A model generated the notes under the pieces. It ran no database searches, was not told the DNA's origin, and saw only the letters and a list, made by a program, of their open reading frames with translations. Shown one piece after another: positions 1 through 5,520 of a stretch of DNA of 5,520 bases. Both the position numbers and the translations under genes were made by a program. Within the stretch, counting starts at the first letter, position 1. Each line of letters begins with the position of its first letter. Source of the stretch: Rhizobium sp. Q54 (GTDB taxonomy: Bacteria > Pseudomonadota > Alphaproteobacteria > Rickettsiales > UBA1997); the NCBI GenBank assembly GCA_945865745.1, contig CAMBFP010000079.1:1-5520 (forward strand), given 5' to 3'.

Positions 1-328
1 AGGCGGACTTTTTGATCTAATGAAGAGCGGAGAAATTTCCGGAAAAATCGCCAAAGATGTTTTAGACATCATGGTCGAAACTGGAGAAGATGCAGCGAAG
101 ATCGTTCAATCCAAAGGCCTGAAGCAAGTTTCTGATTCCGGCGCAATCGAAAAAATTGTCACCGAGGTGATTGCTGCAAATGCCGATCAATTTGCAAAAT
201 ACGCTGCCGGCGATGAAAAACTTCACGGCTTTTTTGTTGGTCAGAGTTTGAAAGCGAGCAAGGGACAAGCAAATCCTGGAATGGTGAATGAGATTCTGAG
301 AAAGTTTAAAGATTCGAAGAAGGTTTAA
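1..328 (+). CDS. gatB: Asp-tRNA(Asn)/Glu-tRNA(Gln) amidotransferase subunit B, 3' end (partial)
   Basis: This is the C-terminal part of GatB. The GatCAB complex amidates misacylated Glu-tRNA(Gln) or Asp-tRNA(Asn) in the cytoplasm, using ammonia released from glutamine by GatA. The open frame enters from the left edge (first full codon at position 2) and gives about 108 residues before the TAA at 326-328. Only the tRNA-contacting C-terminal region (YqeY-like tail domain) is present; the catalytic kinase-like domain lies upstream of the window. Recognisable family segments are SGKIAKDVLDIMVETG, a GL-Q-SD-GAIEKIV block, the N-A-Q-KY-AGDEK region, and the terminal GFFVGQSLKASKGQANP followed by a short basic tail. 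The ATG at position 20 is internal, since family sequence continues upstream of it (GGLFDL). The gene converges on the OmpA-family lipoprotein with a 66-bp gap that holds no clear terminator. Its presence suggests that the organism makes Gln-tRNA and/or Asn-tRNA by the indirect route. Confidence 0.95.
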   Translation, partial: GGLFDLMKSGEISGKIAKDVLDIMVETGEDAAKIVQSKGLKQVSDSGAIEKIVTEVIAANADQFAKYAAGDEKLHGFFVGQSLKASKGQANPGMVNEILRKFKDSKKV

Positions 329-394
329 GAGATTCAGAGATAGCCCATTCTACTCCGCATCATTTCTTCACTCTCGCCAGCGATATTAAAAACC

Positions 395-1360
395 TTATTT
401 AAGCCCGCGCTCCTTGCGAGCCTTTAACAGCGATTCCCGGTAAACAAAATTTTCGATCAATGGCAGTGGAAAATTTTCAAAAGATTTTGCGCCACGCAAA
501 ACGTAAATTTTAACAACCCTATTATCTTGCTGCTGCGTTTCGTCTTTAGTTAAAAGATCAGGAAAATCTTCACCAACCGAACGTAGCTCAATCATATTTT
601 CTGCCACACCATTCTTGGTTAAATAATTTTTTACCATTTCGGCGCGCTTGTGCGATATCTGCTGGTTGTAGATTTCATTGCCCACTCGATCAGCATTTCC
701 AACAAGTAAAATTCGATAATCACCGTAAAGACCCGAGAGATATTTGAGCAATATGAGTAGGTCTTTATTGGCCTTGTTGTTGAATTTAGAATTATTGAAA
801 TCAAAGAAAATTTCGAACTGCTCAAATTTTGGCTCAATAATTTCAACCTTAAGCTGCCTATCCTTTACGCGCTCATCTGAATATTGTTCAACTTCATCAA
901 GCAACTTACTAAAACGGACGCGACATTGCGCCAACTCATCAGAGCGGAAAATAACTTTCGACTCACGACTAATCCAGCAATCGTAAAGATAAGTTAGGTG
1001 CGCGAGTTGAATTGGAAGCTGAAACTTCAATTGCTGATCGATCAAAACCTGTTCGAGTCTTTTTTGCATCATCACCATCTCTTCCATCTGCGCACTATCA
1101 GCCTTCCATTTGATTGGGTTCTCAGGAATTGCCTCGTCGCCAGAGGTAATATTTAAACCTTTTTTAGAAAAATATTCGGCGGTTTTTTTATCATCGACAG
1201 CGACTAATTTTCGGGAGAATTCTAAATATTCTAAAGCGAGATAAGACTCATATTTGCCGCGACTTCTCAATATAGATTCTTGTCCAGAAAGAACATCTAT
1301 CGACGGGGTAGCACAAGAAAACAGAGAAAATAGAGTTACGAGAAAAATTGTGAATCGCAT
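395..1360 (-). CDS. OmpA-family peptidoglycan-binding outer-membrane lipoprotein
   Basis: The protein has 321 residues when started at the ATG at 1360-1358. That start gives a short lipoprotein signal, MRFTIFLVTLFSLFSC, with a lipobox (LFSC) and Cys16 as the lipidation site. An in-frame start at 1480 would add 40 residues, overlap lpxK and bury the signal, so it is disfavoured. Residues about 25-175 are a helix-rich region containing a YDCW motif (Cys128) and a second Cys146; I recall similar N-terminal modules in alphaproteobacterial OmpA-family proteins. Residues about 178-288 are an OmpA C-terminal domain: FDFNNSKFN, then VGNADRVGNEIYN, then SHKRAEMVKNYL, and NRVVKIYV at the end. Asp224 and Arg239 are the likely diaminopimelate-contacting pair. 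A tail of about 33 residues rich in basic and acidic residues follows the domain. The inferred role is to tether the outer membrane to peptidoglycan. It resembles Pal but is much longer, and no tol genes are nearby, so I assign no symbol. Confidence 0.88.
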   Translation of the reverse strand: MRFTIFLVTLFSLFSCATPSIDVLSGQESILRSRGKYESYLALEYLEFSRKLVAVDDKKTAEYFSKKGLNITSGDEAIPENPIKWKADSAQMEEMVMMQKRLEQVLIDQQLKFQLPIQLAHLTYLYDCWISRESKVIFRSDELAQCRVRFSKLLDEVEQYSDERVKDRQLKVEIIEPKFEQFEIFFDFNNSKFNNKANKDLLILLKYLSGLYGDYRILLVGNADRVGNEIYNQQISHKRAEMVKNYLTKNGVAENMIELRSVGEDFPDLLTKDETQQQDNRVVKIYVLRGAKSFENFPLPLIENFVYRESLLKARKERGLK

Positions 1361-1428
1361 GTTGTCGGGGTAGATTTTTCTAAAAATTAGAATGAGGTTA
1401 CGAACGACACAACTTCCAATCAAAATAA
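1361..1428. promoter_or_regulatory. Divergent promoter interval between the OmpA-family lipoprotein and lpxK
   Basis: These 68 bp separate two head-to-head genes, so both promoters must lie here or inside the opposing gene. On the minus strand there is a -10-like TCTAAT (plus-strand 1386-1391, five of six matches to TATAAT) with a poor -35-like TTGTGT at 1407-1412 and a short 15-bp spacer. It would give a leader of about 20 nt for the lipoprotein. On the plus strand a TAGAAT at 1388-1393 could be the -10 for lpxK, with TTGTCG at 1362-1367 as a -35, but that spacer is 20 bp. Neither start codon has a purine-rich ribosome binding site in front of it. The assignment rests mainly on gene orientation; the hexamers are weak. 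Confidence 0.35.
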
Positions 1429-2406
1429 ATGTTACGAACTCCCGATTTTTGGACAAAGAGAAACTTATTTTCTCTCGCACTATTACCCCTGAGCTACATC
1501 TATTTTTTAGGATTTTTTTTGGTAAAGTTTTTGGCCAAGCCAGAGAAAATTTCTAAGTCAATAATTTGCGTTGGAAATCTTATCGCAGGAGGAGCTGGCA
1601 AGACTCCAACCGTTATTGCCCTTGGGAAAATTCTGAAAGAAATGGGCGTTGATTTCGCCTTCTTAAGCCGTGGCTACATGAATGATGGTTCAAAATTTTT
1701 GATGTTGCGCAATCAAGACAATAATAAAGCAGAACAGGTTGGAGATGAACCGCTTTTACTCATCGAAATTGCACCAACTTTCATTGCTAAAGATCGTCTT
1801 TTTGGTGCCAAACAAATCGAGGCGATGAAAAAATTTGAAACGATTGTGCTGGATGATGGAATGCAATGTAACTCGCTAGTGCGTGATTTTACGATTCTGG
1901 TTGTTGATGGAAAAATAGGTTTTGGAAATAATTTTATGATTCCGGCCGGCCCAATGCGTGAACCACTTACAATCGGATTAAAAAAAGCTGATTTAGTAGT
2001 GGTGATTGGTGAAGCTAATGAAAATCTGCTACAAAAATTATCCACTAAAAAAATTATCAGAGCCAAAGTTTTGCCAAAAAATTTAGCAGATTTTACTAAT
2101 AAAAGATTGGTCGCTTTTTGCGGCCTAGCCTATCCACAGAAGTTCTTCGACCTCCTTAAAAATCAAGACTTAGACGTAATCGAAAAGCGTAGTTTTGCTG
2201 ACCATTTTCACTACAAAATTTCTGACTTAAAAAATCTCTCTCAACTAGCTAAAGAAAAAAATGCCACTTTGATTACAACTCGAAAAGATTGGGTAAAATT
2301 TCCTCAAACCTTTCAGAAGAAAATTTCTTACCTCGATGTGGAATTAATATTTGAAGACAGCGATCTACTCAAAAGTGAATTAACAAAAATGCTTAAAAAT
2401 GCTTAA
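1429..2406 (+). CDS. lpxK: Tetraacyldisaccharide 4'-kinase (lipid A biosynthesis)
   Basis: LpxK is a membrane-associated P-loop kinase that uses ATP to phosphorylate the 4' position of the tetraacyldisaccharide 1-phosphate, forming lipid IVA at the inner face of the inner membrane. The 325-residue length is typical. The N-terminus (MLRTPDFW at 1-8, then a hydrophobic segment at about 13-36) matches the usual membrane anchor and supports the ATG at 1429. The Walker A region is GNLIAGGAGKTP at 49-60. SRGY is at 80-83, QVGDEP at 103-108, and the Walker B-like LDDGMQ at 141-146. NNFMIPAGPMREPL follows at 167-180. FADHFHY carries His259, which corresponds to the catalytic-dyad region of characterised LpxK, and TTRKDWVK lies at 283-290. 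The residue after DDGMQ is Cys147, where His or Asn is more usual. This is the first gene of a four-gene run and overlaps the acyltransferase gene by 8 bp. No Shine-Dalgarno sequence is visible. Confidence 0.96.
   Translation: MLRTPDFWTKRNLFSLALLPLSYIYFLGFFLVKFLAKPEKISKSIICVGNLIAGGAGKTPTVIALGKILKEMGVDFAFLSRGYMNDGSKFLMLRNQDNNKAEQVGDEPLLLIEIAPTFIAKDRLFGAKQIEAMKKFETIVLDDGMQCNSLVRDFTILVVDGKIGFGNNFMIPAGPMREPLTIGLKKADLVVVIGEANENLLQKLSTKKIIRAKVLPKNLADFTNKRLVAFCGLAYPQKFFDLLKNQDLDVIEKRSFADHFHYKISDLKNLSQLAKEKNATLITTRKDWVKFPQTFQKKISYLDVELIFEDSDLLKSELTKMLKNA
2385..2404 (+). repeat. 10-bp tandem repeat at the lpxK/lpxL junction
   Basis: AAAAATGCTT occurs twice back to back (2385-2394 and 2395-2404) and is followed by a run of A. 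The first copy supplies in-frame Met-Leu codons near the end of lpxK. The second copy supplies the lpxL start codon at 2399-2401 and leads into the lpxK stop at 2404-2406. The two genes therefore begin MLKK and end MLKNA from the same repeated sequence read in different frames. A unit of 10 bp is one more than a multiple of three, so losing one copy would join the two reading frames. This is read directly from the sequence; whether it varies in nature is unknown. Confidence 0.85.
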
Positions 2407-3274
2407 AAAAATTCGCTACATAATCGAAGCAATTATGGTTAAATTCGGTATTTGGTTTTTCGGCATGCTAAACATGCAAACCTCTTCGGATCTAGCGGCG
2501 TCGATTGCTAAATTCATCGGCAAAAAGATTTCTGTGCATAAACTTGCTTACCGAAATATCAGTAACGCGATGCCAGAATTAAGTGAGAAAGAGAAGGAAG
2601 AAATTCTCGACGACATGTGGGACAATCTCGGTCGCATCGTCGGAGAATTTCCGCATGTAGCTGGAATTGCGACGAACAAAACAGTCAACGAATCTATTGA
2701 AATTTCAGAAGAAACTTTCGGCAACATCCAAGAATTTAAAAGGCTTAACGGCGGAATAATTGTGTCCGGCCATTTTGGAAATTGGGAAGTTGGTCAGAAA
2801 TTCTTTCTGCAACAGGGCTTAAAGGCAGGAACTGTATATCGCCCGCTCAATAATCATTACGTTGAAAAAATGATCGCGAGCGTGCGCAAAGTTGAAATGA
2901 TCGAGAAAAATTCCGGCGGTAATCGGCGAATTATTGAGATAATTAAAGGTGGAGGAGCGGTTGTTATTCTTGCCGATCAGAAGGTTAGCGAAGGCGAACC
3001 AATTAAATTTTTTCACGATGATGCCATCACCACAACTTCAATCGCGCGCATTGCTCTGCGTTACAATGTGCCAATTATTCCGGCGCGAATTATTCGCATT
3101 GGCAAAGGAATAAAATTCCGCGCTGAGTTAGAAAAACCACTTGCAATTCCACAGACTGAAGATGTTAATTTGGCTATTCTAACCCTCAGCAGGTCAATAA
3201 ACCAAAGACTTGAGGAATGGATAAAAGAATTCCCTTCTCAATGGTTTTGGGTTCACAATCGCTGGAAAAAATAA
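2399..3274 (+). CDS. lpxL: Lipid A secondary acyltransferase, LpxL/HtrB family
   Basis: Members of this family transfer an acyl chain from acyl-ACP onto the hydroxyl of a primary acyl chain of lipid A, at the cytoplasmic face of the inner membrane. The 291-residue length fits. The N-terminus MLKKIRYIIEAI resembles the RY-x-x-E opening common in alphaproteobacterial members and supports the ATG at 2399 over Met13 at 2435, which has slightly better purine content upstream. The catalytic HX4E motif is HFGNWE at 125-130, preceded by GGIIVSG. YRPLNN at 147-152 is the second conserved block, ADQKVSEGEP at 192-201 the third. The C-terminal signature FPSQWFWVHNRWKK is at 278-291. The hydrophobic N-terminal stretch at about 15-40 probably anchors the protein. 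It overlaps lpxK by 8 bp, which suggests translational coupling and a shared lipid A task. The sequence does not show whether it acts as LpxL, LpxM or a long-chain variant, so the symbol marks the family. Confidence 0.9.
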   Translation: MLKKIRYIIEAIMVKFGIWFFGMLNMQTSSDLAASIAKFIGKKISVHKLAYRNISNAMPELSEKEKEEILDDMWDNLGRIVGEFPHVAGIATNKTVNESIEISEETFGNIQEFKRLNGGIIVSGHFGNWEVGQKFFLQQGLKAGTVYRPLNNHYVEKMIASVRKVEMIEKNSGGNRRIIEIIKGGGAVVILADQKVSEGEPIKFFHDDAITTTSIARIALRYNVPIIPARIIRIGKGIKFRAELEKPLAIPQTEDVNLAILTLSRSINQRLEEWIKEFPSQWFWVHNRWKK

Positions 3275-3297
3275 CGAAAAAAATAATCTACTTAAAC

Positions 3298-3780
3298 ATG
3301 AAATTACTTCGTCAACTCACTTTCGTAGCAGTGCTTTCTTCCGCCTCTTCTTGCGCAATGATGTTCAACGACAATCAATCAGAGGTGTCGATCAACTCAA
3401 ATCCAACAGGTGCAAATATTTTTATCGAAGGAAAAAATTACGGACAAACTCCGGCGAAAATTAAGCTCGAAGCAAAAAATCAAACTGCCGTTCTGACCAA
3501 AGAAGGTTTTGGCTCGGCGCAATTGCAGCTCGAAACTTGGGCTGCGATTAAAAATGGAAAATGCCTTGCTGACGCACTTGGCACAATCTTTGTGGTTCCA
3601 GGTTATTCATTTATGTATTCTGGAAAATGTAGTGAGTTCAAAGAAAAAGAATATTTTGTGAACATTCAAAAAACTTTTAATGCTCGACCTGAACCAATGG
3701 TTGGCGCTGGCAATAGTCCAAAAAACATGATCGATTATTACTACAATAAGAGCGTTCCGCAAAATGTTGGAGCGCAGTAA
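3298..3780 (+). CDS. Small PEGA-domain lipoprotein, function unknown
   Basis: This is a predicted 160-residue lipoprotein. The ATG at 3298 gives a signal MKLLRQLTFVAVLSSASSC with Cys19 as the likely lipidation site; Ala at -3 makes the lipobox slightly unusual. An in-frame ATG at 3217 would add 27 residues inside lpxL and hide the signal, so it is rejected. Residues about 28-80 form a PEGA domain: VSINSNPTGANIFIEG, then YGQTPAKIKL, then LTKEGF, the typical surface beta fold. Residues 89-111 form a hydrophobic stretch bounded by two cysteines (NGKC and SGKC), which may pair as a disulfide or fold as a hairpin. The tail from about 125 is Asn/Pro/Tyr-rich and low in recognisable motifs. The gene starts 23 bp after the acyltransferase and overlaps pabB by 17 bp, so it is probably co-transcribed with both. 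An envelope role is inferred from the lipobox and neighbours; I do not recognise a specific named family. Confidence 0.82.
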   Translation: MKLLRQLTFVAVLSSASSCAMMFNDNQSEVSINSNPTGANIFIEGKNYGQTPAKIKLEAKNQTAVLTKEGFGSAQLQLETWAAIKNGKCLADALGTIFVVPGYSFMYSGKCSEFKEKEYFVNIQKTFNARPEPMVGAGNSPKNMIDYYYNKSVPQNVGAQ

Positions 3781-5041
3781 AATTGAAATTCTTTGGCAGG
3801 ATCCATTAGATCTCGCTCAAAAAATCTCCGACAATTATCGCGACGAAAGTTGGGTTTTTCTTTATTCCGGCCTGAATGAAAAATCGAATGAAAAAAATTC
3901 TTATTTAGCAATTTTTCCGCGCAAAAAAATTATCTGCGAAGATTTTTTTGCCGCTGAAAAAATTCTAAAAAGCAGCGAAGAAAGATGGTTTGGATACTTC
4001 TCCTATGAGGTCGCACATGATTTTGAAAAATTCCCAAAAACTAAAAAATCCTTAATCGATTTACCAAAAATTTGGTTAGTTAATTTTGATTTGGTTTTTG
4101 AGTTTGATCACAAAAAAAAGAAGCTGATGGCGATTTTTTCAGATAAAAAACTTCTGGAAAAAGTGACAAGATGGACCTTTCAACAAGATAAGGTTGACAG
4201 AATTTCATCTTCTGAGTTTCTCTCTAATTTCACCGACTCCTCTTACCTAAAAACCATTTTCAAAATTAAAGAAATGATTGCCCGTGGCGATCTTTACCAA
4301 ACCAATTTAACGCGAAAATTTTTTGGTGAATTTAAACAAAAACAAAATCAACAATCGGCTTTCAAAACCTTCATCGACCTTACAAAGGTAAGCCCCGCCA
4401 ATTATTCGTCATTTTTAAAACTTGGTGAAAACTTTGTTATTTCTTCAAGCCCAGAATTATTTTTCCAAATCAAAAATCGTAAAATTATTTCACGACCGAT
4501 TAAAGGCACCGCTCCTCGCGGCTCTGACCCAAAATCAGATCGTCGAAATAAATTAGATTTAAAAAAATCTCCGAAGGAGCGCGCAGAAAATTTAATGATT
4601 GTCGATTTAGTGAGAAATGATTTAGCCAGAATTTGCAAAGCTGGAACCGTTATAGTCAAAAAACTTTTTAGCATCGCTACCTACAAAACTATTCATCACA
4701 TGTCGTCAGAAATTCACGGTGAATTAAGTGAAAATTGTTCAAGCATTGATGCCTTACAAGCCTGCTTTCCTCCAGGCTCAATGACCGGTGCACCAAAAAT
4801 CAAAGCGATGGAAATCGCAGCAAAAGAAGAAAAAATTAATCGCGGAATTTACAGCGGCGCAATCGGCTTCATCGATCAAAAATCAGCCAATTTTTCGGTG
4901 GTGATTCGTACCTTAATTTTTCAGGGAAAGAAATTCGAATTCCAAACTGGCGGGGCGATTACTTTTGACTCAGATCCGCAGAAGGAATTGGAGGAAATTT
5001 TTAGTAAGGCGGCGCCACTTATGAAAGTTATCGGCTCGTAA
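3764..5041 (+). CDS. pabB: Aminodeoxychorismate synthase component I
   Basis: PabB converts chorismate plus ammonia to 4-amino-4-deoxychorismate, the precursor of p-aminobenzoate in folate synthesis, in the cytoplasm. The product has 425 residues, a normal length for a stand-alone component I. The N-terminal region includes WQDPLDLAQ (11-19) and GYFSYEVAHDFEKFP (77-91). The chorismate-binding domain follows with ARGDLYQTNLTR at 173-184, SSPELFF at 228-234, ENLMIVDLVRNDLARI at 275-290, FPPGSMTGAPK at 335-345 and FQTGGAITFDSDPQKELEE at 393-411. PIKGT at 245-249 carries Lys247, the residue that separates PabB from anthranilate synthase TrpE, where this position is usually Ala. The start lies inside the preceding gene (17-bp overlap) without a visible Shine-Dalgarno sequence, so coupling is likely. 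No glutamine amidotransferase (pabA) or lyase (pabC) domain is fused and neither gene is in the window. It is last in the operon. Confidence 0.94.
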   Translation: MLERSKIEILWQDPLDLAQKISDNYRDESWVFLYSGLNEKSNEKNSYLAIFPRKKIICEDFFAAEKILKSSEERWFGYFSYEVAHDFEKFPKTKKSLIDLPKIWLVNFDLVFEFDHKKKKLMAIFSDKKLLEKVTRWTFQQDKVDRISSSEFLSNFTDSSYLKTIFKIKEMIARGDLYQTNLTRKFFGEFKQKQNQQSAFKTFIDLTKVSPANYSSFLKLGENFVISSSPELFFQIKNRKIISRPIKGTAPRGSDPKSDRRNKLDLKKSPKERAENLMIVDLVRNDLARICKAGTVIVKKLFSIATYKTIHHMSSEIHGELSENCSSIDALQACFPPGSMTGAPKIKAMEIAAKEEKINRGIYSGAIGFIDQKSANFSVVIRTLIFQGKKFEFQTGGAITFDSDPQKELEEIFSKAAPLMKVIGS

Positions 5042-5057
5042 TCTACCTCCTTTAGCA

Positions 5058-5131
5058 ATTGCGAGAAACTTAGAGGGACTAGAAGTCTAGATCTTCTCTG
5101 TTCTAAAGAATTTTTGCGCTTTACTAGCAAT
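5058..5131. repeat. Nested imperfect inverted repeat, possible terminator or REP-like element
   Basis: The gap between convergent pabB and mrdA contains nested arms. The outer arms are ATTGCGAG (5058-5065) and CTAGCAAT (5124-5131), with one mismatch, extended by AAA (5066-5068) against TTT (5120-5122) across a one-base bulge. The middle arms are CTTAGA (5069-5074) and TCTAAAG (5102-5108) with one bulged A. The inner arms are AGAAG (5081-5085) and CTTCT (5093-5097) around a seven-base loop. A T5 run at 5111-5115 follows the middle hairpin, so 5069-5115 could end pabB-operon transcription. On the other strand only TTT follows. The outer ends (CGTCATTGC on the minus strand) resemble dispersed palindromic repeats I recall from other genomes. 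Pairing was done by eye; internal loops are large and no energy was computed. Confidence 0.45.
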
Positions 5132-5150
5132 GACGAACCAGTGCTCGGCT

Positions 5151-5520
5151 CTACTTGTTCAACCCCTGCACTTCCATCATCACATCTCTGCCAATCGGCG
5201 CAGCAGCAGCCGACCCACCGCCACCATGTTCAACTACAACTGAAATCGCATATTTAGGATTATGGGCCGGAGCAAAGCCGACAAAGATTGCGTGATTGGC
5301 GTGAGCCTTCGCTTCAGCACCACTCATCTCGTCTTCGCGTTTAGAAATGCTTTGAGAAGTTCCTGTCTTTCCAGCCATCTCAAAACCTTTTACATCAATT
5401 CTCTTGCCATAGGCGGTGCCTCCTGGCTCATTCATTACGCGATACATTCCATCGTGAATCAGCTTCATGTGGCCGCTACTAACCATTGGGTTGCTACTGA
5501 GTTCGTCATATTGTTTGTCA
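5151..5520 (-). CDS. mrdA: Penicillin-binding protein 2, 3' end (partial)
   Basis: This is the C-terminal end of the transpeptidase domain of PBP2, the class B enzyme that cross-links peptidoglycan during lateral wall elongation with RodA and MreB. The gene runs off the right edge, leaving about 122 residues before the TAG (plus-strand 5151-5153). The third active-site motif KTGT is encoded at 5358-5369, preceded by GFEMAG. Other family features are SSNPMVSSGHM near the edge, YRVMNEPGGTAYGKR, then HAIFVGFAPAHNPKYA and SVVVEHGGGGSAAAAP. The HGGGGS-AAAP ending is typical of PBP2 (MrdA) and argues against FtsI. The SxxK and SxN motifs and the membrane anchor lie outside the window. The protein stops soon after the catalytic domain, with no long C-terminal extension. 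It converges on pabB with a 109-bp gap. Confidence 0.93.
   Translation of the reverse strand, partial: DKQYDELSSNPMVSSGHMKLIHDGMYRVMNEPGGTAYGKRIDVKGFEMAGKTGTSQSISKREDEMSGAEAKAHANHAIFVGFAPAHNPKYAISVVVEHGGGGSAAAAPIGRDVMMEVQGLNK

Noticed and set aside
320..396. AAGGTTT (320-326) and AAACCTT (390-396) as a terminator stem between gatB and the lipoprotein
   Set aside because: Seven pairs separated by a 63-base loop, overlapping both stop regions and without a T run; chance is the simpler explanation.
1397..1439. GTTACGAAC repeated at 1397-1405 and 1431-1439 as a possible regulator site pair
   Set aside because: The second copy lies within the first codons of lpxK, neither copy is palindromic, and a 9-bp repeat alone is weak evidence for an operator.
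1361..1480. In-frame N-terminal extension of the OmpA-family lipoprotein starting at 1480 on the minus strand
   Set aside because: It would overlap the divergent lpxK start and place 40 residues before a clear lipoprotein signal and lipobox; the ATG at 1360 is far more plausible.
1713..2066. Antisense open frame of 117 codons opposite lpxK
   Set aside because: It is wholly opposite a strongly supported gene, shows no recognisable domain, and is best explained as a shadow of lpxK codon use.
3217..3297. In-frame upstream start for the PEGA lipoprotein
   Set aside because: It lies inside the acyltransferase gene and would push the signal peptide 27 residues inward.
4921..5130. Minus-strand open frame of 69 codons across the end of pabB and the following gap
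   Set aside because: It mostly mirrors conserved pabB sequence, has no family features, and the rest covers the inverted-repeat element.
1..5520. A defence, mobile or otherwise novel multigene system
   Set aside because: The two truncated and four complete genes account for nearly all the sequence. All but the PEGA lipoprotein, and in part the OmpA-family lipoprotein, belong to familiar housekeeping or envelope families, and no spaced repeats, transposase, integrase or toxin-like gene is visible.

Overview
The window reads as ordinary, densely coded chromosome of an AT-rich Gram-negative bacterium, most likely an alphaproteobacterium. The lpxK and lpxL products show an LPS-bearing outer membrane. 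The LpxK N-terminus (MLRTPDFW) and the N-terminal half of the OmpA-family lipoprotein (its DCW motif) resemble alphaproteobacterial versions as I remember them. The AT bias would fit a Rickettsiales- or Holosporales-like lineage or a streamlined aquatic one. The sequence alone does not decide the genus.

Layout: (1) Positions 1-328, plus strand: the 3' end of gatB, which encodes a subunit of the tRNA-dependent amidotransferase. (2) Positions 395-1360, minus strand: an OmpA-family lipoprotein that converges on gatB and diverges from lpxK. (3) Positions 1361-1428: a 68-bp divergent promoter interval. (4) Positions 1429-5041, plus strand: a tight four-gene run of lpxK, an lpxL/htrB-type acyltransferase, a small PEGA-domain lipoprotein and pabB. 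The junctions are an 8-bp overlap, a 23-bp gap and a 17-bp overlap, so one transcript is likely. (5) Positions 5042-5150: a convergent intergenic stretch carrying nested imperfect inverted repeats, probably a terminator or a REP-like palindromic element. (6) Positions 5151-5520, minus strand: the 3' end of mrdA, encoding penicillin-binding protein 2, which runs off the right edge.

Most of the genes serve the cell envelope. LpxK adds the 4'-phosphate to lipid A and the LpxL-type enzyme adds secondary acyl chains. The two lipoproteins probably sit in the outer membrane, one gripping peptidoglycan, and PBP2 cross-links the lateral wall. pabB (folate, via aminodeoxychorismate) and gatB (charging of Gln/Asn tRNA) are housekeeping genes of other pathways.

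I found no CRISPR array, tRNA, rRNA, transposase, toxin-antitoxin pair, defence system or phage gene, and no convincing new biological system. The points most worth checking are a 10-bp tandem repeat at the lpxK/lpxL junction whose loss would fuse the two genes in frame, the inverted-repeat element at 5058-5131, the lack of Shine-Dalgarno sequences at all five visible starts, and the poorly characterised PEGA lipoprotein.
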